Shown: positions 22,543 to 35,266, numbered from the stretch's first letter. The stretch: DNA of 52,500 nt from Nephromyces sp. MM_2019 (GCA_015657535.1 JADHZB010002151.1:12920-65419), one strand, 5' to 3'. The notes: generated by a model not told the origin, from the sequence alone. Program-made: numbers and translations.

Positions 22543-25500
22543 ATGATGGGGCCAAATACGAAGTTAAACTTCCCTGACTACTTATGGACATTTAGTAGAG
22601 ATAATGTTGTAAGTGAGATTAATAGCGCTTGTGATTTGGTTGCACTCCAATTTCATAATGAAGATCCAAGTATTGCTTATTGTAGTTATAACAAAAACTA
22701 CATAAAAATCCTAAATCTATATTCAAAGAATATTAACACTATCATGGTACCAGGAGAAAGTAAAATAAGTAAAATAAGTTGGGACCACAATAATAAGTAT
22801 TTGCTAATAATAAAAAATCGATCTAATGGTAAAGCTAAAATATTCATTACAATCTATGTTTGTTTTAATATACTTTGTACGCCACATAAAAACTTATAAA
22901 TTTTAGCGTTTTACATCTGGTCTGAAGAGCATAAAAACTCACATTCGTTTGCATTAAAGGCAAACGAGTGTGAGATTGTATCAGCTGAGTGGTGTGAAGC
23001 ATGCCCTCTGATATGTATATTGTGCGCATCTAATTCTGTACACATCTACTCCACAACTGATAATTCAATTATTCAAACATACACCAAATTTACGGAACTT
23101 TCAAATGTATCTATTCAATGGTTAAGCGAGAGATCATTGATACTTAGAGGGCTGGAGGATTTTACATTGATTAATATTAAAGGTTTTAGTAATAATTGAA
23201 TTTTCTAATTCTTAAATAACAGAAAATAAACTATTCTTAGATAAATCTACTCACAAATTTAAAAGTAGTAAGCTTCTCAAATGTATAAGTCATTCATCTC
23301 TAGAATGTGGAGATAAAAGTAGGCATTTGTGCTTAATATATAATGAAATTTTCGAAATATTCGATTTGCATAATGAAAAGACTATCCAAAGTAAGTATTG
23401 TCAATTTTTAAAAATAATTTAAAGGCTAAGTTTTCGTAATTGTAGAATTAAGCCTCGAAAATCCACTAGGGATTTGGGATCAAATCTTAGAAATAAGTGA
23501 AGATAAATGGATAGTCATAACAAAAACTGGAAGAATCGGAACAATGAGGTTAAAGAGTTTGAAGATATATTTTGAGGAACTGGGTGCTATGGATATAAAT
23601 ATAAAGAGTATATGCTTGAGCAAACAAGATCAAAAGGTTCTTGTCACAAGTAAGAGCTTGTTAATCTATATGCTTCGGTGATATATGAAACCGCCTTATA
23701 AATTACGCATCGAAGATGGAGAAGATTTGAAAATTATAGATATTAATTCTAAGGGATCTATGGAATTTTCCATCAAGAATATTGGTGAAGATTACGGTTC
23801 TATAGCCGTATGTTACCTCAGCAAAGGTAGTGTTATTTGTCTTACAAACGAAGGTGAGAAAGCAAATAAAAATGACACAGAAAGAAAGCCTCCTTGATAA
23901 ATTATATATAATAATGTTTTGTAAAATCGTCAGGGTACTTGCTGTATTTACTTTCTAGAAAATCTCGATTAATGTTGCTTCATGGCAAAACACTTTGCTT
24001 AGGCCTGTCTTCAAATTTATTTTTGTTGAAGGGTATGTCAATTTAGAGATTAAATCAAACTATTTACAATTTAAAATGAATTTCCAGATGTTTTTACCAA
24101 GTCACATTTGAAAGTCTCAATCAAACAAGGAATAAGGAGGATATTTTTGACAAGTTCTCGTGTAGCTTTCCTGTGTTTAAATAGTGTTTTGTTATGCTTT
24201 CTTTATGATTTCAATGTTAGTTATTTCTTTATAAATTTGATAGAAGGATTTTGCATATTATTATTTGATATTTATACTCATTTTTAAAAAATATTCAGCG
24301 ATGCAGCTCTCAATTAGAGTATTCAATTTATGCTAATGAAAGTTTAAGCGATGCTATCCCCCTTGAAAAGTCAATCTTCATGAAATTTCATAATCAGGTC
24401 TTTGTCTATGTTTCAATCTAATACTTTCAGTAGTACTAGACCTCGATCTTATGTTTTCATCCAGTTAGTTATGAAAAACTTCTGTAGTGATGGTAACATA
24501 AAAGAGATAAAAGTTAATAATGACATAAAACCTGATAGTCAATTATACCTAATCAACCAAGAACATCTTGTATTTTCAACAAGAAAAAAAAAGATAATAA
24601 TTTATTCGATCGCAGTATGACAATAGCAATATTTAAAAATTTGTATAAGAAATTATACTGCATAAAGACAGTTGTAACTAAGATTTTTTTTCTTGTAAAA
24701 GCTACTTAGAGAAATTAAAGAGATATACTACAAAGGTTGCACAAAGCTTATAAAGGCAAACTCTAATTATCTATTTTTAATAGATTATTCCGGCTGTCTT
24801 ATGATTATAGACTTTTTAACAGACTCAAATTTTAGGTTTTGCTAATGACATCCAAATTATTGAGAAATAATTTGTAGCAATTTACTTTTTTAGAATCCAA
24901 CTCGATAACTTGGAAGAATTAATTATGGATCCAAGTATAGAAGATGTTTTCATTTGCCAAAATGAAAGCAAAATTTTAACCTATAAGATTTTAAGAACAT
25001 GTAGGAATGGAATAAAGATTGAAAAAGTAAATAATCGTTTTTACCAAACAGAAATTCTTTCTGATAATTTCGCAATAATTGCTCATTAGATATTTGTGCT
25101 TTAAAGCTGGAAAAAATATTGCTTTAAATTTTCTGACATCCCAGGTATCTACTTATATTAAACAAGTTCACAAGCAAAACCAGTTAGGTGAGATAAATTC
25201 AAACCAAAGGATTGTTGCTATTTCTGATGGTAATCTTTTTTCTAATGCCTGTTTAAAGTAATAGATTGTTCAAAATAAAGATAGCTATTATTTTATCTTT
25301 TAAACGCAGGTAATTTAATTATGATTGACTCATTTGGCGCTCTAAGGGAGTTTTTGAAAGACCCATCCGATTATCGTTTCGAAAGTAGTCCTGGCAAAAC
25401 AAGTACTGAATTGCAAGCTTGGTCTGGACAAAACAAATTTTCCAAAGATGTCCTCAAATTTTGTAACCAAGCACTAACATTTGCAAACATTGAAAAAGCT

Positions 25501-28383
25501 ATTCAGATGTATTCACTAATGAAATTGGATCAAAAGGTTCATATTTATCATAAAGATAAAATTATTCTCGAGCTATTTTTTTTTTTAACAGGAATGGTTT
25601 ATGAAATATATATATTCTAACTATAGTAAAATTCTTGATGAGGAATTAAAAATTGCTTTATATCGATTACAAGGAATACATCAAGAATGCTACAAATTGG
25701 AAAATCTTTTATATAATAAAATTGCTTTTAAGCATGATCAAGCAGGTGAAAATATAAAGTTGTCTAATTTCATATTCCTGATTGTATAAGAATCTCACAA
25801 TAGCGACTTTTAAACAACCAATTGAGAGTGCTGAAAAGCAACCCTTAGGGCTACTGGATGAAAAATTACTAGGAAGGTATTACCTAAAAAATAATTAAAA
25901 ATAAACTTGTTATCGTTAAGATATGCTTATTTTGTATAAATTCAAAGGACAGTGACAAATAACATAAACCTCATTTGGAGGGAATACCATATAGCTTTTA
26001 ATTTTGAATCACTTGGTCACTTTAAAGCTTCAAAACTTAGATATAAAAATATTCTTCGAGCCTTGGAAGGAATTGAAACACAAAGTTATAATCTATTAAA
26101 GCAATATGTAATTTGATTGGAAATAAAAGAAAACTACTGACATCGTGTTATATTGTAAACAGGCTCTCGCCGGATTGTTTCATTGCTACATAATTACTCA
26201 AAGTGATGCTGATCATTCTGCTCTTATAAATTCTATAACCAATGAAAATTTGCTTAGAGATTGTGCTGTTATATGTGAAAATAATGGGAATTTAATACAT
26301 GCTTCTAAAATATATGAAAAGCTAGGCAACAAACACTTATACATGCAAAGTCTCATAAAGGTTTGAGTGCCTTGTTTATTTATATCGGGAGGTGTTTATA
26401 TTGATAATTTTCTAGCTTAGAGATGTGAAGAAACTGTTGAACTATATTAAAGATTCATCAAAGGCAACTCCTGAAATATATTTTGCACTAGCAGAGCTAT
26501 TTTACTCGAAAGGAATGTATCAAGAGGCATCACAGTTTTATTTCTTTGCTGAAGAATTCGAGATGTGTGTCATAATCCAAGTAAGGAAAAACCTTGTTTT
26601 GTGACTGGTTTTTTACATTCAAGATTTTATCAGGCTGATTTCTTATCAAACTTTGATAAAGCATTTGAGATAATAAATCAAACGCTATCTATCTCGGCTA
26701 TAGATGCATTGTTACAATTTTGCTAGTAATAATAAATCAAAACTTCATTTTGTTATACATTTACAAGTTATAAAGTTTATTATCAAAGTGATAGGAATTA
26801 TACCAAGTCTAGCTTAAGGATACTTATATTGAAGGGAGAGCTAACTTTAGCATTTGACTTAGCAATAAAAACCAATTTGATTGATTGGTACCTGCAGGTT
26901 CTTATATATTTATTATATTTCTAGCTTGAAATTAAATTATTTAATTTAAATTTAAAAGCTATTGCTAAAGTATTCTAAAGCTATTTAGTTGTTTGATCTT
27001 TTTTAAAGGAATTTTCCCTTCTCACTAAAGATAGATTGTTGTGTGAAGTTCTCGTTGAATACTTTCATAAAATTGGGGACACGAATCGGCTTATTAAAAT
27101 TCTTAGGTCGCAGGGTAGCAATACTGAGCTGATAAAAATGATACTTCAAGTTTGTTATACAAATTATCCACTGAGTAGCTTTGATGTGAACAAAAAAAAC
27201 ATTTCACAGGTTGCTAACGATGAAGAATTGCTTAAATTGTGTGATATTGTTTGTGAAAAAAGAGACTATAATAGCATTAAGCTTGCTCTTTCACGAATAA
27301 ACCTTGATGCAGCACTCTTGCATCCAAATTTAAAAATAAAATGCCAAATTAAGTAGAAATTATTAATTCAAAATTTATATAATACCCAATTTGATAAAAA
27401 TGATTTATTTTTACCAGGCTTCTAGCTTCAATTCATGAAATAGAAACCTTAACAAAATTAGCAATAGAAGAAGCTCAAAAGCTTTTCACTTGCCTGGGGG
27501 TTGAAAATTCGCACAGTCTACTGTTTAATACTATAAAGGTCATGACTAGAGCACATAAATACTAACCATGATATATTTTTTCATTTTGTTTTAACTGTCC
27601 CAGGAGCTTCAGAATAAATCTTTACCAATACCACCTAAAATTATGGAACACTTCAGCAGCTATCATGCCTACTTTCTATATTGCGTTTATAAGAATTTCG
27701 AAAATTATTTTGACTGCTACAACATTATGAGAAGTGTTATAAAATTCATTGAAATGTAAGTTTGTAATATAATCTAATTAAAAAGCAAAACTAGCTAAAA
27801 AGCACAGGTTCCCAGGGAAAGAAGCTCAAATAAGTAAAGACTATATTTATTTGTGTATCAAACTTGAGTTTCACGAAGATTTACGACAATTTTCTAAATG
27901 GATACTAAATAGAAAAGAATTTGAGTTATTTTCTGATGCCTTGAAATCCCATATAGAAGCAATTATTCGACATCCACAAAAGAACAACATGAAGACCATA
28001 GAGAGTATCCCTTGTGAGAATTGTAAAACTGATTTTCCTGAGACAGAATTGGAATGTCCTACTTGCCAGGTATAATAATTTCAAAACCTAAGACTATTTA
28101 GAAATGATTCAGATGGATGCATCAATATATTTTTGTGCCTCACTTTTAGCATCAATCTCCCTACTGTATAGCTAGTTTTAAAAGGATAAATTATTTGCAA
28201 TTGGTTAAGTGCCCTAATTGTTACTTTCCAGCACGCGTAAGGGCATAATTGTATGACTTTAAACGACACAGTTTTAAATTTATTGCCTTTTAGGCTAATG
28301 AATTAAAGATTATCTTGTTTTATATTGGCTGTTGCCCCATGTGTAAGTCACCAATGCAAAAGGCTTCATTAAATATTAAGTAA
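22543..28383 (+). CDS. WDR19: WDR19/IFT144 intraflagellar transport protein (about 26 exons)
   Basis: Exons chain with phase-consistent GT..AG introns. Examples are 22543-22828, 22907-23188, 23223-23390 and 23446 onward, then through 25.3, 26.2, 27.0 and 27.6 kb to 28069, 28150-28236 and 28294-28383 (TAA). The summed coding length, about 1,400 residues, matches the family. The N-terminal half is WD40-like (IAYCSYNKNYIKILNLYS, FYIWSEEH, RIVAISDGNLIMIDSFG). The C-terminal half is TPR-like helical repeats (LRDCAVICENNGNLIHASKI). The C-terminus has the family zinc-binding tail CENC, CPTC, QSPYC, CPNC, CPMC. IFT144 is a core IFT-A subunit for retrograde transport and membrane-protein entry in cilia. 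Two spots break the frame (TGA at 23679-23681 and a shift near 25087) and are reported as findings. Splice sites in the middle are my reading and a few may be off. Confidence 0.88.
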
Positions 28384-28485
28384 CTTTTTAAACTTGAGCT
28401 TAAGATCAATAAGATATTTATATTATATACAATAATTAAAGTATTAAAATTACAATTCAAAAATTAAATAAAAAATTAAAAACAT

Positions 28486-31131
28486 TCAAATGATCTGTGG
28501 AAAGATATGGCCGATAGAAGAAAACAATCCATTGCTTTTATAAAATTGTAATTTATCATTTAGAGATAGAAATTTGCACTCGGGTTTATAGTGGAAAAAT
28601 ATTTCCTCATACTTAGCTTCATCCATATATAGTTCCGATGCACGCTTTCTATCTATTTTTTTAAAGTCTTTTATCTTATACCCAATTAAGTTGCTTAACT
28701 CATATCTGCGCATACTCAGCAAAATAAGTGATTGACAGATACAGGAATAAAGAGCTAGATAGACTAAATGGAGTATATAAATTCCCATCTCATACCAATT
28801 TAATCTATAAAGTAAAATAAGCACACGAACTATGAAAACTCCAAAAATGTCGAACCAAAAGGAGTAAATGATATTATCACATAATTTAACATCCTTAATT
28901 ACATCTGGTCCGCAAAGTAGGGCTGAAAAGGACAATGGAGCAACTTTGTTACGACAAATTAATGCTATTATAAGATTTCCTATATTAGAATTTTTAGGGT
29001 CCTTATCCGAGCTCGTTAATGAATTTTGTGGACTTTGACCCATGTTACGCTTCGAACACGAGCATTTATGAAAGTTTCCAAGTAGAACTTTGAAAATTAG
29101 TATTAATATCAGCAGTGAACTAAAAGCAACCGGGAGTAAAAGCAAGTATATAGCTAGGAACTTCAGAGAGAAATACATTGAGGTGCTTAACAAGTCACTA
29201 GGTAGGAGCTCTATCAAAAATATCAATTTATTAACCATTATTATATAAGATAAAAACTGTAGTCCCCATCCGACTGAAGTAAACAATGAGTCTATAAAAC
29301 TTGAGCTAAAAAAGCCAAAAATCAACAAAATCACAGAGCTGACAAGTAAAACTTCCAGTCCCCATGCATCTCCCTCCCACAGTGCAATCCAAAACTCCAA
29401 TGGTGAGTTTATGTTACCAAATATTGAGCTGTATTGGCTCTTTATTATGCTATAGACTAGATATGCCGCTTTAGCAAGTACGATAACAACATATGGAATC
29501 AAAATTACAAGCTGCTTAGAGCTTTTAAGAAAGCCTGTAGAATCCAGTGTTTTATTTTGATGATGTTGGATAATTAACAAGTTTTTAAAGCTTATAGAAG
29601 TTGTAGTTATAAATTGAAGAAATCTAAAACCAGCAGTCGGTAAATGCCTTATATGCAATAAATCGTCTGACAGGTTTTTAAGCCTTCGATTTATTAACAT
29701 TTTTCCTGAAGTTTTGAGCAACTTTTTCAAAATATGATCATTTTTAACAGCTGGGACATCGAGACCCGTAGAAGGGGCTTCATTATTAGCCTGAATCCTT
29801 GTTGAGTCTTCAGAAATTTGGTCCAAATCAGCTATATTCTCGTCGCTATCAGCTGTGTTTTTCTGATTCAGCCCTAATATAGTGCGAGTTCTAAGCCAGT
29901 TCCTGCTTTTTGATCCTACTGCGGAGTTAGTGAGGTAGCTTTTTTCAGGTGATATTTCTGAGGAAAAGTGTGATTCATTGAAGTCGTTAGATAACCTTTT
30001 GGCACTTTCATCTTCGTATCTACTGTTTTTTATTTTTACTTTCTGAATGAGCTCGGCTTTATTTGCTCTTAATTCGGCCTTGTCTATTCTAAACTGTATC
30101 CCTTTTTCATTTTCTAGCTGAGCCAACCGGCATTGAGAAAGCCAGTAAGGCCTTAGGAATAAAAAGGCACAATTTTTCAATAAGAATAAATCAAAGTAAT
30201 GGTAATTAATTAACAAATACGTCCTATACGAAGCGAATGCTATGTCAATAAAAAATATATCTAGCAAAAAGGAATTCTTGGAACAAAAGAAAATATCAAG
30301 CTCCCCCGATCTTATTAATGATTTCTTAGTTTTTGTAATTGATGGATATGCACAACCAAGAATAAGCATTGAAATGAAAACTGAAATTATCATACTTAAT
30401 GACAACCACTTTGCTGTTAAGTCAGGGTTAACTAAATCCTTTTGGAATATATCTGAAATTCATTCAAAACATTATGACTTCATATAAAATTCAACTAGAA
30501 ATTCTTGCCGGACTTTTACCTCGAGAAATAATTAGAACACTCATCAAGTCTATCAAATCTAAAGTTGTCACTAGGCCATAATCTGATAGCATGTATAGCT
30601 CTAAAGATGATGTAGTTGATAGTTGGTCTATCATTAATGATTTGGACCGAATGAAAAATGCAGTATAAATCAAAGGGACCAACAAAACGGGGAAAATTAT
30701 TAAGTGGTGGTCTGGAAAAAATGCAATGGTGATAGCTAAATTTTGATAAAATAGCAAAAACTTACCATTTTGAGCCATTCTGTTAGAGGAATACCCAATC
30801 ACGAAGCTCACAAGACTCATTTTTACTATAATTGTGAAGCTATACAACAGCCATTGTATTGCACATTTTTTTGCACCGATTTGATTTTGAAAATTGAATG
30901 AAGAAACAAGATATAAACCTGTATTTTGGATCAGGGATATATATAAAGCACTTATAAGATATAATATTCAAATCACTAAAATTTTAACAACTGACCATAA
31001 ACTACATCCCATATAAGAAAAAGGTAATAAAACAAGTTTGATTGGTTGAAGTTGAAAATTTGATAGAACGTGACTAATTGCAGCAAATATAATGCAATAA
31101 TCACTACTAAGCTATACCTATGACCATTCAT
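28486..31131 (-). CDS. Multipass membrane protein of 815 residues, unknown
   Basis: Four exons join in phase: 30996-31131, 30766-30918, 30520-30711 and 28486-30452, ending in TGA. Introns are 77, 54 and 67 nt. The protein opens with MNGHRYSLVVIIALYLLQL, has several N-terminal membrane helices, then a conserved-looking segment DYGLVTTLDLIDLMSVLIIS. A charged cytosolic-type stretch of about 170 residues (about 255-420) follows. A second cluster of at least six hydrophobic segments lies between about 445 and 760. A Cys-containing loop (FHKCSCSKRNM) sits between helices. I recognise no transporter signature. Multipass proteins with a helical half, a polar insert and a second helical half occur widely in protists. 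The gene is tail to tail with IFT144, only 102 bp apart. Confidence 0.75.
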
Positions 31132-31993
31132 TCTATAATGTAATATGAATTTACTTTAAGGTTTTATAAGTATTACAAGGCAGCTTAATGTCAATACGTG
31201 CCAAGAAAAATCAAATGGAATACTGTATAGGAAAATAATATTGCTGATATTTCAGTGCATTTGTTCATATGGATATGTGTTTTCAAATTCAAGCTATGTT
31301 CATTATTGTGGGGATTAAGTTCGAATTTTATATTTGTGAAGCTCTTAACTTTTTATATTGATTCAGCAGAAATAAGTAAGTACTCCATTACTGCCATCTT
31401 TTCAAGTATTTAAAGTTTTTTTATATTAATGATTTTAAATTTGAGGTTGTAATGAATTTTAAACCTTGTACGTTTCATACTGAAAATAATTCTACACAAA
31501 TTTACTAGAAATTACATTAAATAGACTTATTTCAAAAGATTTTGATATTATTAAGCAATATTACAAGTTATGGAAATAAAAAATCAACCACAAATTCATA
31601 TTAGATTGTTAGAAATTCAATAAAAATTTGGTATTATATTTGAGAAAACTTCTAGGAAGATTAATTAATAAAGTGCTTCAAAATTCTTAAATTTTCTATT
31701 GAAAACGGATTCCAGCAATTGAAAGAGATGAAAGTAACGCAAAGATAGAAATGAAAATGAAGTGAGTTTAAATGTCAATAATTTCATTTTATAAAGAAAA
31801 TGGGAGGCTTTTTTATGTGAATCACTGAGGTAGATTGGATAATTATCTTGGAATACCTTAAATGTGTAGCTAAGAATCAATTTAAGATCGGTGAAAATCG
31901 TTGAGGCATAAGTAGCTATTTTTTGCTAATATAAGCTTGTCAGGTTTTCAACTAATGAAGTGAGCGTGTTGTTTGGTGTGATAGATATTGATA
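31132..31993. other. AT-rich spacer
   Basis: Between two minus-strand genes, LAMTOR2-like upstream and the membrane protein downstream. A minus frame at 31665-31880 lacks an ATG at its head and looks incidental. Nothing else can be supported. Confidence 0.4.
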
Positions 31994-32593
31994 TTATTCA
32001 TTCTTTTCAGTATCATTTGTTTTAGCTAATTCTGGAGAAATGAGGTTAGAAAGTAGTATAGATAACTGCCTATGTTTAGATAAGAGGTGACCTGGATGAG
32101 CTTCCTCGTTCGCCCAAATACATAATATACAATCTGCAAATAGTATCTCACCTACGCATGCCTTTCCACGCTCATAATCTACGATATACGTCTGTACATC
32201 TTTGACTAAATTAGCAAAAAAATAATATAGATTGACTAAAACTGCTGCTAAGGTTTGTGTCCTTTCATGATAAGTTTCAGGGACTCCGCTGATTTCTTGA
32301 AGCCTGATTCGTAGAGATTTTCTAATAATGGTAATATTCAAAGTGCTAAAGTGATGTAACTTAAAATGTTATAGGGAAATTTATGCTAACAATGCTTTAG
32401 AGAAGGTTAAAAAAAAAACTTACGATTCACTCAGCTCAATTATTGGTAGGCTTGGGGCTTGTGAATGTGGTGGTCTTGTTCCATATGCTAATATTCCACC
32501 CTCAGGTGTTACTAAAAGTATATTGCGAAATTCCTTGGGTGAGTTTTGTAGTTCCTTAGAAAGGAGGTTGTGGAGCTCTTTCATACGCAGCAT
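31994..32593 (-). CDS. LAMTOR2: Roadblock/LC7 protein, LAMTOR2-like
   Basis: Two exons (32424-32593 and 31994-32345) join in phase to 173 residues, ending in TAA. The donor is GTAAGT. The ATG chosen gives MLRMKELHNLLSKEL, which parallels the start and length of LAMTOR2 N-termini better than the upstream TTG. The roadblock pattern is visible: first strand ILLVTPEGGILAYG, central helix with VLVNLYYFFANLVKD, then strands GKACVGEILFADCILCIWAN and a final helix LSKHRQLSILLSNL. In other eukaryotes LAMTOR2 pairs with LAMTOR3 in the Ragulator complex that tethers Rag GTPases and TORC1 to lysosomes. The C-terminal extension (about 45 residues) is unusual. A different roadblock family member is possible. 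The assignment rests on fold pattern and start similarity. Confidence 0.65.
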
Positions 32594-33384
32594 CGGAAAC
32601 GTCAAAGTTGAAGCTTAGTAAAAAGGATATGATGGGCTTATGTGGAACTTGTACATTTATAAGAGATTCCAATTCTAGATTCATGTCATGAATTGAAAAG
32701 AATACTTTATGTACAATTTTCTAAAATCTGATTGATGAGTTTTAATTTTAGTAAAATTATGTAATTTTTTTTATTTTCAAAGCTTAGTTTAATTAATTAA
32801 TTCTCAAAATGCATTTATAAGCTAAAACACAAGTTGAGGTTAGTTGTTAGTGAGTAAAACATTTAAAATGTATTTTTTTGGAATTACTTTGATTAAAAAC
32901 TTAGTAAACCAATTAGCTCTGAAAAAACTTTATCTACAAAGCAATTTTTGAGCAAGTATTTTGGTAGGAGATTCAATTAGCTAATATTTTCAGTTATATT
33001 ATAAAAGTATAAATTAAACATTCCTCAATAGCAAATAAATGGAGCTATCAATAAAATCTATAGATTGGGAAACTCGTAAGAGAAAATATACCTACAAATA
33101 TGAAGCTAATTGAGGCCATGACCAACCGTAAAACGGAGACATAAATCAAATTCTCATTAAAGAGATTGGTAAATCAAATTTGTGATGAAAGGACCAATCA
33201 ATTGAACTATAGTGTTATACAACCTTCTTTTAAGTACTTGTTTTGGAGATTCGAATCCTTAACCCACAGGTAGGGCATTGCTAAAGCTTCTCAAAATTCC
33301 TCATTAACCTAGTAACTATAACATTATGAGAATATAAGCTCATAAATTTTATTCTATTTTGTCTTAGATCACATTACTGTCTTC

Positions 33385-33757
33385 TTAGAGCTTAATTAAT
33401 TGTAACCAATACTCTGATAAAGTATGTGGTGTGTTTGATCTATTAAAATTTTTGGACAAGACTTTACATAATTTCACTTAAAGTAAGGTAAGGAAGACAA
33501 AATTTTATTTAAGTGATGCAACCTATTGAATAGCCTATTTTCTTATCTTTATATGGATATAAGTAAAGCTTCCATTTAGTTGGACTATTTCAATGATTTT
33601 TTTTTTTGGTTAATCATTGAGCGTTATCCCAAATTACTTTTTGTAAAACACATCTCCCAAGAACCATCTAAGCAAGTTGCTATTCAATTTATATGCATTT
33701 ACTCCTGATATACATAATTTTCTTTCAAAGTCTTCATATTTTCTAATGCAATCCCTT
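33385..33757 (-). CDS. Three C-terminal exons of an unknown minus-strand gene
   Basis: Three small exons, 33638-33757, 33523-33584 and 33385-33476, join with matching phases (introns 53 and 46 nt) and end in TAA. The 90-residue tail reads RDCIRKYEDFERKLCISG, then LLRWFLGDVFYKNPTKWKLY, and ends HTLSEYWLQLIKL. The phase agreement at two independent introns makes chance unlikely. An upstream exon near 33.92-34.04 kb (FRNQLACLVESHFSFN and following) would join in phase across an intron of about 180 nt, but this is unsure and overlaps plus-strand candidates. I recognise no family. Confidence 0.55.
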
Positions 33758-33987
33758 CTAATGATTTTTTATGTCTTACAATTTTATAACCTTACAAACC
33801 TTTGAATTAGAAAGGCTAATTATGATTTAAATTTGTTCACAAATGACATTCCGAACCAAATAAATAAAGACTCCAACGATCCATATTTTGTTGGAATTAA
33901 CTTTCTATGGTTTTCAACTAATCAGAGCTCGGTCTACATAGTGATAAGCATTGAGTTGTTTATATATAAGAATATATTAAAGGAAAA

Positions 33988-34064
33988 ATGGCTTTCAACA
34001 AGGCAGGCCAATTGATTTCTAAAACTGTTGATTGGGTATCCCATCCGAATTGGAGTTATAGCGG
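33988..34064 (+). CDS. Possible short first exon, unknown
   Basis: The plus strand carries an ATG opening MAFNKAGQLISKTVDWVSHP and continuing NWSYS up to a GTAATT donor near 34064. It may be an upstream exon of the next plus-strand gene, but I found no clean phase-compatible acceptor. It overlaps a minus-strand exon candidate. Only one of the two can easily be right. Confidence 0.2.
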
Positions 34065-34178
34065 TAATTATTATAATAAAAAGTATACGGAACCTTTATA
34101 GGAGATACTGAGATAATTTGCTATTACAGCAAATCCTTTTTAAAATAAATAAAAATAAGCGTAATATCTAAGGTTTAC

Positions 34179-35229
34179 ATGATGCTTACAGAAGCAATGA
34201 GACTCACAGAGGGACTAAGGTCACTACTTTCCAAATTTCATCAAGGTTTGACTGATTTAGTGTGTATTTAAGCAAATCGTTTTGAATTGTTTACGGTTTA
34301 TTTCCAATCAATTTTTTTTAGGTTTCAGTGTTAGAGAACATAGGCTATTAGTATCTACACAGAGAAGGATAGAGTGCATATTACCGCCCCTTCAATATTG
34401 CATTATTTGGTCTAGCTACAAAAATTCAGCTATTAGGCCTATTATCTTTCATATCCAGCAAATACTTCATGATGTTTTTAATATCATTCAGGTAACTCGA
34501 ATCCCTGAATTTTTTATACCTGTTTCTGAGTACGAAGAACTATAGCTTTGCAGAATTCAGTACCTCAAATATAAGATCACTTATACTAATCTTTATATCC
34601 ATGACATTGAAACACAGCCATTTCTGGATAAATCAACAAAAATGAATCTATATTCATGCATGGGAACTAAGGAATGTAGCGAACAAGCAGTAAACGATAC
34701 CCATAGAAACAACTATTTATCCTTATTCAAGCAGGTAAAAATTTATTCTTGTCAACATTTACCCAAGACCAAAATATTCGCTCGAATGTTTATAAATCAG
34801 GTCGATAAAAGTGACAACTCATCAACTAAAATAACAAGCAATCAGAGTTGTGAAAAAGATCTTGAGCATTGCTCAAGGGAGCTTGACCTCACATTCACTT
34901 TGTTGAATTTGGCCATGGACCACATCAAGATTTGTTCTAATGAGCCAAATTTGGAATCCACTAGGCTTTATAACAAGCTAAGTAGTCATAACACCCACAA
35001 ATATCCAAATATTGAGGCTTCAAAAGAACATTTCAATTCTAATCACGCATCCAGGCCTATCTCTCCATCCGCATTGGTCAAAGCCTTCCAACATTTGAAA
35101 GATTTTGATTCAAAATCGGGAGACATGACATATCAACGTGGGAAACTTTTTTATACAGTGATCACTCAAACTAGGCCCAGTAATATCGATTGTAAGTCAT
35201 GTTTACACATCAATAGCAATGACGCATAA
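34179..35229 (+). CDS. Unknown protein of 306 residues
   Basis: Three exons, 34179-34245, 34322-34491 and 34546-35229, join in phase (introns 76 and 54 nt) and end in TAA. The N-terminal 80 residues are helical, with MRLTEGLRSLLSKFHQGFSV and RRIECILPPLQYCIIW. The remainder is polar with short motifs such as ISPSALVKAFQHLKDFDSKS. No signal peptide or membrane helix is obvious. I do not recognise it. Its stop lies only 37 bp before the next ATG on the same strand, so the two genes are tightly spaced. Confidence 0.6.
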
Positions 35230-35266
35230 ATAAAGTTTTAATAAAAATTCAAATGTTTACAAAGCT

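Noticed and set aside
23679..23681. TGA recoded as tryptophan
   Set aside because: Trp is TGG throughout the window, TGA ends at least two gene models (CDF and the 815-residue protein), and an in-frame intron or an error explains the site.
30242..30487. 81-residue plus-strand frame
   Set aside because: It is antisense to the spliced exon and intron of the 815-residue membrane protein.
33225..33300. tRNA-like GATTCGAATCTCC on the minus strand
   Set aside because: The T-arm stem does not pair and no acceptor or anticodon stem forms around it.
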